Of a DNA stretch of 64,000 bases, positions 18,944 through 28,679 are shown piece by piece. Source of the stretch: Sporocytophaga sp. (GTDB lineage Bacteria; Bacteroidota; Bacteroidia; Cytophagales; Cytophagaceae); assembly GCA_024707265.1 (NCBI GenBank), contig JANQAB010000009.1:372001-436000 (forward strand), written 5' to 3'. A model generated the notes under the pieces. That model did no database searches and was not told the origin of the DNA. It was given only the letters and a program-made list of their open reading frames with translations. The position numbers and the translations under genes are program-made. Numbering within the stretch: the stretch's first letter is position 1; each line of letters opens with the position of its first letter.

Positions 18944-19016
18944 CGCGGGATGGAGCAGTTGGTAGCTCGTTGGGCTCATAACCCAAAGGCCGCAGGTTCG
19001 AGTCCTGCTCCCGCTA
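18944..19016 (+). tRNA. Initiator tRNA-fMet (anticodon CAT)
   Basis: The cloverleaf is complete. The acceptor stem is CGCGGGA with TCCCGCT, the anticodon stem-loop is TTGGG-CTCATAA-CCCAA, and the T arm is GCAGG-TTCGAGT-CCTGC. Three G-C pairs at the base of the anticodon stem and the unpaired C1-U72 position mark an initiator rather than an elongator tRNA. CCA is not encoded. A terminator follows at 19023. Confidence 0.95.
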
Positions 19017-19022
19017 CTAAGT

Positions 19023-19056
19023 AAAGCCTCAGAGAGTAATCTTTGAGGCTTTTTTG
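19023..19056 (+). terminator. Intrinsic terminator after tRNA-fMet
   Basis: The stem AAAGCCTCA (19023-19031) with TGAGGCTTT (19044-19052) is followed by a T-rich tract. A degenerate copy of this region occurs at 19801. Confidence 0.8.
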
Positions 19057-19202
19057 TTTTTATTCAATTAAACTTGTTCCGTTCACATTTTTTACCTCAT
19101 AATTTTACATTCAAATGATTTAAGCAAGATCCAATGGGATTCATCTCTCAATTTAATGGGAAAATTGGCTCACTGTAAAAATGCTAAATTCATTAAAAGT
19201 TT

Positions 19203-19634
19203 ATGATCGGTAAAATCCTAATCTCATTACTTGCTACTTATTTTATGTTTTGTTCAAACTGCTTTCATGCAATTGGACAAGATACTATTGAAGATAAAAG
19301 TAAAATCATCACCGGCTCTTGGAAAGAATGCCATGACTTGAAATTTGATCCTCATTTTAATTGCGATAAGGAAAGTATAATCTATGTTTTTAATTCTGAT
19401 TTTACTTATTCAGAAAAACAGAATTTTCCAGGAGATGGAATTAATACTACTAAAATTGGAAAATGGAGCTTAACTGATAAGCAATTAACGTTAGACCTTG
19501 AAGATATTGATAACCGAAAATCTTGTCCTTTTACAAATCCTATATTTTGGATTAACAATGACCTTTTCTATTTGAAAGGAAGAGAGGGAAAAAATGGACC
19601 AATCGTTTACACCTACTTTCAAAGGGTGAAATAA
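19203..19634 (+). CDS. Secreted lipocalin-like small protein of unknown function, 143 aa
   Basis: The N-terminus (residues 1-25, ending near AIGQD) is a hydrophobic export signal. The rest resembles short lipocalin-like domains: ITGSWKECHDL, then TYSEKQNFPGDGINTTKIGK, WSLTDKQLTLDL and a final VYTYFQRVK, a pattern of alternating beta strands. Four Cys residues in the mature part (for example WKECHD, HFNCDK) may form disulfides. No family can be named securely. It is flanked by the tRNA-fMet terminator region and a degenerate second copy of it, so it may have been brought in with a small insertion. Confidence 0.65.
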   Translation: MIGKILISLLATYFMFCSNCFHAIGQDTIEDKSKIITGSWKECHDLKFDPHFNCDKESIIYVFNSDFTYSEKQNFPGDGINTTKIGKWSLTDKQLTLDLEDIDNRKSCPFTNPIFWINNDLFYLKGREGKNGPIVYTYFQRVK

Positions 19635-20036
19635 GTATACTCAAGATTACTTAGCTACCCTGGATAACTGAATTGATTTTCACTAGATCAAATTTTAAAT
19701 CTTCGTCTTATGAAATCCTTTAATCTACTATAAAGGAAGCCTGCACTACCACTTTAAGCAAAGGCTTCTATCATAAAATCATCTACTTTCAACCTTTCTT
19801 CTACTAAGTAAAGCATCAGGGAGTATTCTTTATTACTTTTGTTTTTACTAAAAGAATTTCTTTGAAAAATTTACGTACCAATTTGGAATTAATTGGAGAA
19901 TCATTAAGCTATTCCAAGATCAATTGATGCCATCGCTTGAAACGATGGCATCAATTAGTAAGCAATTTGAAAAGTGTAATAGTTGCATTCCTACTTTACC
20001 ACCTCGCTCTTCAGCATTTTATTAATTATAACTACC
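19635..20036. other. Intergenic region, 402 bp, with degenerate tRNA-flank copy
   Basis: Apart from the repeat at 19801-19848, I see an imperfect palindromic stretch at about 19927-19954, a GATGCCATCG / CGATGGCATC inverted repeat that may terminate transcription. No open frame with coding character is visible. Confidence 0.5.
19801..19848 (+). repeat. Degenerate direct repeat of the tRNA-fMet 3' end and terminator
   Basis: The sequence CTACTAAGTAAAGC at 19801 is identical to 19014-19027 (last bases of tRNA-fMet and its downstream flank). It is followed by TCAG, GAGTA and TCTTT blocks, then TTTTGTTTTTA, in the same order as at 19028-19063. A few substitutions separate the copies. The two copies bracket a segment of about 790 bp holding the 143-aa gene. 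This is the arrangement left by insertion next to a tRNA, or by local duplication. Confidence 0.55.
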
Positions 20037-20957
20037 TCAATTAAAAGAAGCTCTAAACTCCAGAGGGCTTTGGTTTGTCTTAGCTTTAAACAACTTGCTG
20101 AATGATTGTGAGTGCTCAAAACCTAAATCATACGCAATCTCACTAACTGATAAATTTGATGTGGACAGCTTCTCTTTCGCCTTTTCTATTAACTTCTCAT
20201 GAATATGCTGCTGGGCTGTAAGTCCAGTAATGGATTTTAACAAACTACTTAAATATGTTGGTGAGATACTTAAAGCATCTGCAATGTATTGAACCGTTGG
20301 CAAACCTTTTCTGGTTAACTCATCATGGTTAAAATAATCATTTAACAGATTCTCCAGACTAGCTAGTACTTGATGATTATTCTTCTTGCGTGTAATGAAT
20401 TGTCTTTGGTAAAATCTCTCTGAATAATTGAGCAAGGTTTCTATTTGTGATACAATAATGTTTTGGCTAAACTTATCGATGTTGCTTTGATACTCTTGCT
20501 CAATATTACTTACTATGGTGTTAAGTATTTCCTCTTCTTTTTCCGATAAAAACAACGCTTCGTTTACTTCATAGTCAAAGTATTCATAACGTTTTATGTT
20601 TTTTGCCAATGAGGTATTCCACAAGAAATCCGGGTGAATCATAAGTACCCAGCCTGATTTGGGAGAGGCCATTTCCGCTATTGGTTCTATTCCGAACACC
20701 TGATTGGGTGCAATAAAAAACATTACCCCATCATCAAAGTCATAACTCCCCTGACCATATTTATATTTTGTTCCTACACTTCGTTTACAGGAGATATGAT
20801 AAAAATCAAAAACAAAATTTTTAAAGTTTACCTCATTAGAACATTCCACCTTGCTATAATCAAACACGCTGATCAATGGATGCTTCGGAGAAGGAAGGCC
20901 TTTCATTTTATGAAAATCGGCAATTGATTTTACCCGATGTATTTCAGACTGAATCAT
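20037..20957 (-). CDS. AraC-family transcriptional regulator
   Basis: The start is the ATG at 20957 (MIQSEIHRVKSIADFHKMKG); a longer frame to 21047 would run back into the SDR gene. The 306-aa protein has an N-terminal cupin-like sensing domain (about 20-170). Two HTH motifs follow in the C-terminal AraC domain: LPTVQYIADALSISPTYLSS and LSVSEIAYDLGFEHSQSFSK, then FKAKTNQSPLEFR. It lies 23 nt downstream of a short-chain dehydrogenase on the same strand. This regulator/SDR pairing is common in stress or xenobiotic-response loci, and it may regulate that gene. The ligand is unknown. Confidence 0.92.
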   Translation of the reverse strand: MIQSEIHRVKSIADFHKMKGLPSPKHPLISVFDYSKVECSNEVNFKNFVFDFYHISCKRSVGTKYKYGQGSYDFDDGVMFFIAPNQVFGIEPIAEMASPKSGWVLMIHPDFLWNTSLAKNIKRYEYFDYEVNEALFLSEKEEEILNTIVSNIEQEYQSNIDKFSQNIIVSQIETLLNYSERFYQRQFITRKKNNHQVLASLENLLNDYFNHDELTRKGLPTVQYIADALSISPTYLSSLLKSITGLTAQQHIHEKLIEKAKEKLSTSNLSVSEIAYDLGFEHSQSFSKLFKAKTNQSPLEFRASFN

Positions 20958-20980
20958 AATCAGAATATCTTTACATATTG

Positions 20981-21742
20981 TTACAAAGCCATACCACCCG
21001 ACAATTCTATTCTTTGTCCATTCATCCATCCAGCTTCCGGTGTGCATAAGAATGCTACAACGCCACCTATGTCTTTTGCTTCGCCCACTCTTCCCAAGGC
21101 AGTAATACTTGCTATTGCCTTTCTCTTATTTTCGTCACTCTTGTTTGAACCACCTCCAAAATCAGTAGCTATAGCACCCGGAGCAACAACATTAGCAGTA
21201 ATTTTTCTTGGGCCTAATTCTTTCGCCAAACATTTTGTATACATTTCAATAGCAGCTTTCATACTGGCATAAGCGGATACGTTAGGAAAGCAAACTCTTG
21301 TAAGACCGGATGATATGTTAATAATACTTCCTCCATTATTTAACAATGGCAATAATTTTTGTGTCAGGAAATACACTCCTTTAAAATGAATGTTCATCAT
21401 GGTATCAAAAACTTCCACTGTTGTATCTTCTACGGAACCGTATATACCCGTTCCGGCATTATTAATTAAAAAATCAAAATTGCCTTTACCATATTCTGAT
21501 TGTAAATAATTGGATAACGTACTTACAAAACTACTAAAGTTGTTGATATTACTTGTATCCAGTTGAAATGCTATGGACTTCTGTCCTAATGTTTGAATTT
21601 CACGCACCACTTCATTAGCTGCCATTTCGTTACTGTTATAAGTAATTATAACATTTATTCCCTTTTTGGCAATATTTATAGCCATATCTTTACCCAGGCC
21701 ACGACTAGCTCCTGTTACCAATGCAATTTTTTCTGTATTCAT
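20981..21742 (-). CDS. Short-chain dehydrogenase/reductase
   Basis: The 253-aa classical SDR starts at the ATG at 21742 (MNTEKIALVTGASRGLG). The NAD(P) motif TGASRGLG is at 9-16. NNAGTG follows, then ISSG with the active-site Ser region, and YASMK provides the catalytic Tyr and Lys. The C-terminus, LCTPEAGWMNGQRIELSGGM, is typical of FabG-like members. It reduces or oxidises an alcohol/ketone pair with a nicotinamide cofactor; the substrate cannot be told. The first gene of a two-gene unit with the AraC regulator. Confidence 0.93.
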   Translation of the reverse strand: MNTEKIALVTGASRGLGKDMAINIAKKGINVIITYNSNEMAANEVVREIQTLGQKSIAFQLDTSNINNFSSFVSTLSNYLQSEYGKGNFDFLINNAGTGIYGSVEDTTVEVFDTMMNIHFKGVYFLTQKLLPLLNNGGSIINISSGLTRVCFPNVSAYASMKAAIEMYTKCLAKELGPRKITANVVAPGAIATDFGGGSNKSDENKRKAIASITALGRVGEAKDIGGVVAFLCTPEAGWMNGQRIELSGGMAL

Positions 21743-22023
21743 ATTTTTGTCATTTAATTCTATACAAAATTGCAACCCGGGAAGAATAAATTTGTAGCCA
21801 AATTAATGTTTCTTGTAGTTAAAATTTCGATAAGAACCTGATTTTTATTCTTTTAAACACCGATCTGGAATACTATGTTTTTAACGGTCAAATAATTTCT
21901 ATTTGAAAGACGGTGGCATTGCTTAATATATAACTAAAAGATTGTCAGTAATGAGCAGTGCTATATTGAGTTCTCACAATGGAAATGCTCAATGTTTCTC
22001 CAATAAGTTCTCAATTATAAAAC

Positions 22024-22560
22024 TTAACCAATAAGGGGAAATATAACAAGCAATAAATAAAAAGTGAAAGACAGAAACAATAGTATTTTATGCGAGGGTT
22101 GGACTTTTGAAAAATACTCCATAAAATGCTTATTGTATCTATTATAAATGGAATATAAATTAAATGCTATGCTTACAATGGCTAAGAAAATAACAATTAA
22201 TACGGTTATTCTAATAAGGTTAAATAAATCCTGCTTTGTATAAATAAGTACCTCAATGGAAGTTAGGCTCATTTTTAATGCTGCTAATACTGATACCGAC
22301 AACCACAATCTTTGGTTTTTTTCTCTTTCATATTCAAGCTTAATCCGATACATAGTAAAGCAGATAATCTGTGTCATTACACCCATCACCGGAAGTCTGA
22401 AAACAGAAAAAATGCTTTTATCCATTAACATTGTCGGGCTTCCATTTATATCAACAAATACCGCAATCTGATCCGGTAAACAGTCGTAATAAATGGAAAG
22501 CAAAACAAACGGAATTCCTGTAATAATAAGGGATATCGAGATGAGGATTCTTTTTGTCAT
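22024..22560 (-). CDS. DUF1648-type integral membrane protein
   Basis: The 178-aa protein has about four or five membrane helices. The N-terminal part contains LPDQIAVFVDINGSPTMLMD, matching the DUF1648 signature seen in membrane proteins near transcription regulators and ABC systems. There is no enzyme motif. Its function is unknown. Immediately upstream of its start codon is an inverted repeat, AGTAACTT-N6-AAGTTACT (22562-22583), which may be an operator. It stands alone on the minus strand between the SDR and pectate-lyase genes. Confidence 0.8.
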   Translation of the reverse strand: MTKRILISISLIITGIPFVLLSIYYDCLPDQIAVFVDINGSPTMLMDKSIFSVFRLPVMGVMTQIICFTMYRIKLEYEREKNQRLWLSVSVLAALKMSLTSIEVLIYTKQDLFNLIRITVLIVIFLAIVSIAFNLYSIYNRYNKHFMEYFSKVQPSHKILLFLSFTFYLLLVIFPLIG

Positions 22561-22561
22561 T

Positions 22562-22583
22562 AGTAACTTCTACAAAAGTTACT
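22562..22583. promoter_or_regulatory. Inverted repeat upstream of the DUF1648 gene, candidate operator
   Basis: Perfect 8-bp arms, AGTAACTT and AAGTTACT, are separated by 6 nt and end 1 nt before the start codon of the minus-strand gene. The symmetry fits a small winged-helix repressor (HxlR or MarR class), which is inference. Confidence 0.45.
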
Positions 22584-22754
22584 TGAAAATAATAAAAAAA
22601 ATCGTTCACAATAAAACAAAAACAATAGCGCCTTCCCTAAACTTGCCTTCTTTTGTTTAAGGAAAAAGACATTAATGCTCCTACGAAAACTACACTCATG
22701 TCTTATGGTAAATTCTCTCTTCTTGAATCGCTCATCCTTTATTCTTCAATAATT

Positions 22755-24086
22755 CTATTGTTTCTGTATCTTAACCACTTTTGAATCTAGTTTCAAAAAA
22801 TACATACCTGATGTATAACCGCTCAAATCTATAAATTCAGAATGACCATCCTGAAGAACCTGACCTTGATGATTGATTAAAGTCCAGATACACTTACCAT
22901 TTAAGTTTATCAAACCCTGGGTAGGATTGGGGTAAACAGAATTGTTTAAATCATCTTCAATACCAGTTATACCTGTAACAACAGCAGGAGCTTGCAGTTT
23001 TCCGACTCCTACGTATTGATTTACTTTAGCAGGCACATCAACAACTGGGAAGGTGATAGAGGCACACTGGTAGGGTGGAATATAGCTGCTGGTTTCAAAT
23101 TCTTCGCTGCTGCTCAATGATGAGGCTTTTGGTGACAAAGCATTAGGCAATGTAATGGAAGGCATCCTGTCACAATTTTTGAAAATATTATCTTTTAATA
23201 CAGCCTTTCCGCCTTCTGATATTTTTCCAAAAATTGGCTTCTTCACATCTTCATAATAATTCTTTTCAACATATGCGTTGGAATTAATTCTCACATTAAG
23301 GCCGTTACCCTCCAAACATCTTGTAGTATAGTTATTGAACATGTGCAACTTACCGAAACGCATGAGTGGCATACGAGAACCAATGTTTTCAAATTTGTTG
23401 TGATGCATGGTAATTTTTCTGTCAAAATCATCAGAGTTGCCTTTTCCAAATAAACATGCTTTATGATGATCGTGAAAGTAGTTCCATGAAATAGTAATAT
23501 ATTGGCAATTGTTTTTAGCATCCAGCAGCCCGTCATAGCGGTCATAATCCGTCATCACAGTTGGGTCTTCATTATAGAACTCACAGTGGTCTATCCAGAT
23601 ATGGCTTGACTTACGCTGCGCTTCTGGTAGTGTCTCATCATCTGCCTGAATAGCGATACAATCAGGATCAAAATTAAAACCTGCTATTTTATTCTCTCCA
23701 TCGTTCGTAATAGGAACGCCTGTCATGGTAAATTTAAGATTACGGATAATAATATTGTGCTGGGATTGAATGCTTACACCTATCTGATTGATGAAGCCTT
23801 TGGTACCCACCCCGAAAAGTGTTTTATTGGACCCTAACTTCAATACATTTGGACCCTTAAACTCCCGGTCTATAAGAATGATAACCGGATCAGTGCCCGA
23901 AGCATATTGCTGCAGTTCTGCAAAAGAAGTGGGCACCACTACCGGGCCTCCAGCACCTCCTGTCGTTCCGCCTTCTAAAGATGCATACCCACAAGGTTCA
24001 GAGTCCTGAATCTGAGCATTTAATTGTAGCCCACTTGCTGTAAGTAAAGTTGCCAGCAATACTTTTACTATTCCTTCTTTAAACAT
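22755..24086 (-). CDS. Secreted pectate lyase, PL1 family, with T9SS sorting domain
   Basis: The 443-aa protein has a signal peptide to about residue 24 (LNAQ). A right-handed parallel beta-helix catalytic domain follows (about 30-345). PL1 features include SSHIWIDHCEFYNEDP, calcium-binding acids in DYDRYDGLLDAK, ITISWNYFHDHHKACLFGK and GSRMPLMRFGKLHMFNNY. The last 70 residues are a T9SS type A sorting domain (VYPNPTQGLINL to GMYFLKLDSKVVKIQKQ). It would be exported to the surface and cleave polygalacturonate by beta-elimination. It begins the wall-degradation block running to 34284. No SusC/D genes are nearby, unlike typical gut Bacteroides loci. Confidence 0.93.
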   Translation of the reverse strand: MFKEGIVKVLLATLLTASGLQLNAQIQDSEPCGYASLEGGTTGGAGGPVVVPTSFAELQQYASGTDPVIILIDREFKGPNVLKLGSNKTLFGVGTKGFINQIGVSIQSQHNIIIRNLKFTMTGVPITNDGENKIAGFNFDPDCIAIQADDETLPEAQRKSSHIWIDHCEFYNEDPTVMTDYDRYDGLLDAKNNCQYITISWNYFHDHHKACLFGKGNSDDFDRKITMHHNKFENIGSRMPLMRFGKLHMFNNYTTRCLEGNGLNVRINSNAYVEKNYYEDVKKPIFGKISEGGKAVLKDNIFKNCDRMPSITLPNALSPKASSLSSSEEFETSSYIPPYQCASITFPVVDVPAKVNQYVGVGKLQAPAVVTGITGIEDDLNNSVYPNPTQGLINLNGKCIWTLINHQGQVLQDGHSEFIDLSGYTSGMYFLKLDSKVVKIQKQ

Positions 24087-24227
24087 ATTTATATTCGGAT
24101 CTTTTTCCTATGAGATTTATTGTAAAACAAAGGGAAATAAGAAAGGTAACGAAAATAGAAATATTTATGTGAGAAGGAATTTTAAATCTCCTAATGTTCT
24201 CATCTTCTGAAAGGGCTATAAAACAAA

Positions 24228-24254
24228 TAAGGCGCCACCTTAGGTAGCGCCTTA
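24228..24254 (-). terminator. Terminator after the CE15/CBM9 gene
   Basis: TAAGGCGC (24228-24235) pairs with GCGCCTTA (24247-24254), with an additional ACCT/AGGT inner stem. On the minus strand it is followed by TTTGTTTT, so it serves the gene ending at 24317. Confidence 0.75.
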
Positions 24255-24316
24255 CCATACATCTAAAATATAACCTTAAAAAGCTGTTGTTTAAACTAAT
24301 CTTTAGTCAAAAACCC

Positions 24317-26697
24317 TTATTCCTTCACTAATTTGATAACACTCGTTTTATCATTTTGAGTAAATTTCAAAAGGTACATACCTTTTGCATAGTTTTGTGT
24401 CATAAGAGTTGCTTTGTCATTTGATTGGCCAGATTCCAACACTTGTCCCATCTGATTCATCAATTGATAAGTAAAATATCCCTTAGCTTCAATATTAAAC
24501 TCAGCGATGAAAGGATTAGGATAGCTAAGGATATTAAATGAAGAATACTGTTCTTCAACACTTGTAATTACTTCATCTGCTAACTTGGCCACTCCGAACA
24601 AAGAAGGATCCTGCCATGCATTATCCGTGGTTGAAGACCATGCAATTTTTTTATCTCTTGTTCCTCCATTGTCATCATCATTGATCATAAACTCAAGACC
24701 CAATAACTGATTTTCTGCAGGAGAAGCTTGTACTGTAGACCATGGTATACGAGCCTCTACTACATAACCTGTTGGTGTGCTCACTGAACTATAAGTAATA
24801 CCGGTTGTAGATCTGCCTGATGGCAAAACTCCAACAGTTGTTCCGTCATTCCATCCAAATGTATACTGCACATCATTGGCCCCATAAGTAGATGCCTTAT
24901 CGTTGTTTATGTCCAGATAGATCTCAACAGCATCGTCTTCATAAGAATTCTGGCTATCATTTTGTTTGGTGTTATCGGTTACTGTAACAAATGCATAGAG
25001 GTAAGAATTGTCCCAGACAAACTTAGCATTGCCACTCAAATCACTTGCTGACGAAACTGTGCCTACTAAAACATTCTTAGCTTCTATTGAAGAAATAAGC
25101 GGATTGTCCCAAATGCCCGCGTCTTCAGTCCCATCAATTACAGGAGCAATAGAAGTCTTTTGAATTTTAAATGGAGGAGCTTTTACAATGATACTAACAG
25201 CTGCCGAGGTTCCATTTAAATTTTCAGCATCAGTTGCCTTTGCTGTAAATGAATATGTGCCGGCCGGTAACTCATCCAGTTGAAGAGTGTATGGAGCACT
25301 AAGGTCTTCTCCAAGTTTATTCGTTCCATTGAAAAACTCTACTTTGGTTACATTATTATTTGCATCCGTTACAGCTGCTGTCAATATTATAGAAGCAGGA
25401 GCCTCAGGGCTAGTGCCGGTAACATTGGTTGTTAATACAACAGAAGGCGTATTAGGATTAGACGGGGTAAATGTTATCGTTGGTGTTGTCCAGTTTATTA
25501 CAGAAGTAAGCGCCAAATTAAAGCTGCTTTGTGAAGGGTTAATTCTAATATTGGTATTAGCACTTGTATTATTCTTTAAGAATTTGTTGATGAACGCTGT
25601 ACTTGAGTTATTTTGAGTGGATGCAGCCGAACAATGGTCATGCCCCCTGTAAAGTCGAACCCAAATCTATCTTCAACGCCCATTGCTTTCCATACCTCTA
25701 CCGCAGCCATACAGGATTTATATCCTGACTCATCTCCCAACCACTCAAACCCTGGATTTCCCAGAGCTAAAAAGGCTCTTGGTGCAATCATCGCAATTAG
25801 TTCATGATGGTCGTGCGGTAATGTATTTGGGTTTAAGTTTTTCATACTAGACTTAAACCAGCTATAGTTAGTATTGTCGATCTTCTCAATATTAGTGCCT
25901 GTTCTGGTTGTAAAAGCCTGAGAGGTTCTCCAGGAGTTGATTCCTCCTCCACCTGATTCCTGCGCAATTGTTAAAGCAACCCTTTCATCAAAAGCACCAC
26001 CGAACAAAGCCATCTTGCCGGCATAGCTACAGCCCGTTACACAAATTCTCTTAGGATCAGCGTTCATTTGTGATTTCACAATTTCAATACCATCAATCAA
26101 ACGGCTAATTCCCCAGGACCATGCACTGTATTTACCAATGTTCGTGCTTGGATACAGTTTAAAGTAAGGATCATTTGCATTGATACTTCCGGATCCTCCA
26201 CCATAAGAAACCACCTGGTCGTGATTGAAAGGAATCTGTATAACTCCTGAAAAAAGGCTGGCGCCTAACTGACCAGAGGGAGCGTTCATTCCAATTACTA
26301 CAGGGAAAGGGCCAGTACCAGACGGCATGGTTACATTAGATGTTAAGGTCAGAGTTTGACCATTTTCAACAACTGTAACGGTAAGTCTTCCACCTGAATA
26401 GGTAGCAGTCACATTAGAAGGCTTAGGCGGCTTAGGTCCAATTTCATATTGTTCAATATCTGATTTGATTTGATTTCTTCTACAGGTCCAATCATCAAAG
26501 GTTGCCACTCTGCCTCCATTAGTAAAAGAAAATGGATCTGGTAGATAAGTGTTCGTCGTATTAGTATTTCCCGCAGCAGTATTACATCCAGTAGCTGTTC
26601 TGTTTTCTACATCAAAAACAAGGGGAACCTGCCCGAACAAATTATTGAATAGTGCAATGTTCAGAAATAGCAAAAATGCACTTGTTTTCATTCTCAT
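24317..26697 (-). CDS. Secreted CE15 glucuronoyl esterase with Ig-like, CBM9 and T9SS domains, frame interrupted
   Basis: Two minus-strand frames join into about 793 residues. The first has a signal peptide and a CE15 alpha/beta-hydrolase with nucleophile motif TGCSYAGKMA and LTIAQESGGGG holding the catalytic Glu region. At five C (25643-25647) the frame breaks; one extra base restores FTGGHDHCSAASTQN, which supplies the catalytic His. An Ig-like domain (LTTNVTGTSP to SIIVK), a CBM9/DOMON-like domain (KIQKTSIAPVIDGTEDAG to the AWQDPS region) and a T9SS sorting domain ending KTSVIKLVKE follow. CE15 enzymes split glucuronoyl esters between xylan and lignin. The usual Arg after the nucleophile Ser is Tyr here. 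Confidence 0.88.
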
Positions 26698-27106
26698 ATT
26701 TATTGTTGTTTTAATTAGCATACATGTCAAGGCCTATATAGCAATACAATACCATCTGTTCATCCTGAAATGACAGTAATACAGAGGATCGAAAACCTAT
26801 TTAGGTTCAAGCAAAGGGAATGCTCAGATTAGCTTATATATAAGCCAACCTGTCTGAATTCTTGATTCAGTGACATGATTAATTCCAGTTAGTAATTAGG
26901 GAAGTCATTACCTCATGGATTGTTTCCAAAAGTTCTTCCACTAAACACAGTTCATCAAAAAGTAAACATGAATTGAAAAAAAAGTGAAAAAATTATCAGA
27001 ATATAAGGTATCGTGTTCTGATGTTTAGAAGCTTAAGAAAATCGCCCGGATTATCCGGGCGACAATAAAATTAAATAAGACAAAAAAACTTTATGCGCCT
27101 TAATTA
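26698..27106. other. Intergenic region, 409 bp
   Basis: This separates the CE15 gene (5' end at 26697) from the BNR-protein gene (3' end at 27107), both on the minus strand. It holds the terminator at 27043-27061. The rest is AT-rich and must contain the CE15 promoter, but I see no clear TAnnTTTG with a partner box. Confidence 0.5.
27043..27061 (-). terminator. Terminator after the BNR-repeat protein gene
   Basis: CGCCCGGAT / ATCCGGGCG form a GC-rich stem with a single-base centre, and on the minus strand it is followed by ATTTTCTT. It lies 46 nt after the stop of the gene at 27107. Confidence 0.78.
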
Positions 27107-28381
27107 TTATTCACTAATAACGAATGACTTAAAAGTATTCTCCCCAACTTTTAAGAAATATAAACCCGCTTTTAGATTTGTTAATTGCAACTCAAAAATA
27201 TCACTGTCAACAACTCCATGATCAACGATCTTTCCAGTATAATCAACTATAGCATAAGATTCGCCAACTATTGATGCTGCTGAAGAAATTAATAAAACAT
27301 CAGAGGCAGGATTAGGGTAAAGATTTAAATTCAAACTATTTTTAGAAACATTTGCAATGCTGGTATAATCTCCGTCGTCTACCTTTGTTCTATACATTCC
27401 ATTTAAAGTTCTTACGTACACATATCCTTTCCAGTAAGTTAACGAAAAAGACTGTGTAGATTGCGGAAGACCATCGCTATATAAACTTAAATCGGACAAA
27501 TTTGATTTTGCTTTGTATACAAGCTCTGTTCTGCCTGATCCACCGCTGTATGTTGCAATCGAAATTAATAATTCTCCGTTTTCGAGCTGATGAAGTGAAC
27601 TTGTAAAATACCCACCATAATTTAGGGTCGAAGAAGGTATATTTACGACAGTCCATGAAGAGCCTCCGTTTTCAGAATAAGCCACATTGCTGTTTTCATC
27701 TATGATATACAATCTTTTATCATTTCCATGGATTAGAGAATTTGTGTAAGGGGAAATGGTATAGCCTTGAGACCAGACTTGTGTTTTAGTCTGGCCATTA
27801 TTGGAAACTTTCCATAAACCTGTTGAATCAGACTTACTTATTTTTAGAGAGATATAAAGATTATTTTCCTTATCAAATCCAACAAGGCTTATCGAACCAC
27901 TTGTAGCCCAATATGGTGTAAAAGTTTCTCCGGCATCAGATGAAACAACTATGTTAGATGAAGATGCGCCTACATATATCTTATGGTTCTGTTTATCTAA
28001 AAGATAGTTCCCTTTTGAGTTTTTGCGAATCCACATTCCATTAGCCTGGTTCTTTTTATAGAATCCGTTAGTACCAGCAAATGGTGCATAAATAGAGATA
28101 TACTCATTACCATTATGACGACTATAATCATAACTGCCATATATACCGTCAATCGTTTTGCTGGAATCCAATATCACTCCCGGGACCACCGATCTGTATA
28201 AGTAGTTTACATACGTTGTTGCTCCTGTAGGAACATTTCTTGTAAAATACAGGGTATCGTTTATGACACGAAGATCTCTTGTATCCCAAGGCTGATTATA
28301 AGCGATTTCCCAGGTTTGTGCCAAACCATAATTAAGAACAAAGGTCATTGATAGAAGTAAAAGTGTAAAACGTTTGGTCAT
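27107..28381 (-). CDS. Secreted BNR/Asp-box repeat protein with T9SS sorting domain
   Basis: The 424-aa protein has a signal peptide (to LAQ, about residue 22) and a region of probable beta-propeller fold with Asp-box-like units: VSSDAGETF, YSENGGSSW, and a looser SNNGQTKTQVW. The C-terminal 75 residues (LNLYPNPASDVLLIS to FKSFVISE) are a T9SS type A sorting domain. Such proteins are cell-surface sialidase-like or carbohydrate-binding propellers; I see no complete sialidase active site, so I do not assign an enzyme. Its place between CE15 and GH8 genes suggests a part in polysaccharide binding. It has its own terminator (27043-27061). Confidence 0.8.
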   Translation of the reverse strand: MTKRFTLLLLSMTFVLNYGLAQTWEIAYNQPWDTRDLRVINDTLYFTRNVPTGATTYVNYLYRSVVPGVILDSSKTIDGIYGSYDYSRHNGNEYISIYAPFAGTNGFYKKNQANGMWIRKNSKGNYLLDKQNHKIYVGASSSNIVVSSDAGETFTPYWATSGSISLVGFDKENNLYISLKISKSDSTGLWKVSNNGQTKTQVWSQGYTISPYTNSLIHGNDKRLYIIDENSNVAYSENGGSSWTVVNIPSSTLNYGGYFTSSLHQLENGELLISIATYSGGSGRTELVYKAKSNLSDLSLYSDGLPQSTQSFSLTYWKGYVYVRTLNGMYRTKVDDGDYTSIANVSKNSLNLNLYPNPASDVLLISSAASIVGESYAIVDYTGKIVDHGVVDSDIFELQLTNLKAGLYFLKVGENTFKSFVISE

Positions 28382-28679
28382 AATAAATATATTTTGGGTT
28401 ATTAATAATTAAGCAATAGAATACCTGAAACAGGATGTTCTGATGATCATCCATGCCTATTAAGCCATACAGATAAAGTATTTTGAATAAGTATCAGACT
28501 TGATTTATATATCAAGGATTAAAAAGAAAATCGGCAATTAACCTCTTCTGATAAACCGATTGAAATGACGAGTAATAGAATATATGCTTCATAGCCATTA
28601 AATTTAGTATTGGATCAATACGGTGAAATAAAGGCAAGGAAAACTAAAAAGGGTCAAATATTATAAATCTGGACTCTTT

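Noticed and set aside
25287..25616. 109-codon plus-strand frame within the CE15/CBM9 gene
   Set aside because: It is the complement of the Thr/Ser-rich Ig-like region, a common shadow frame with hydrophobic composition.
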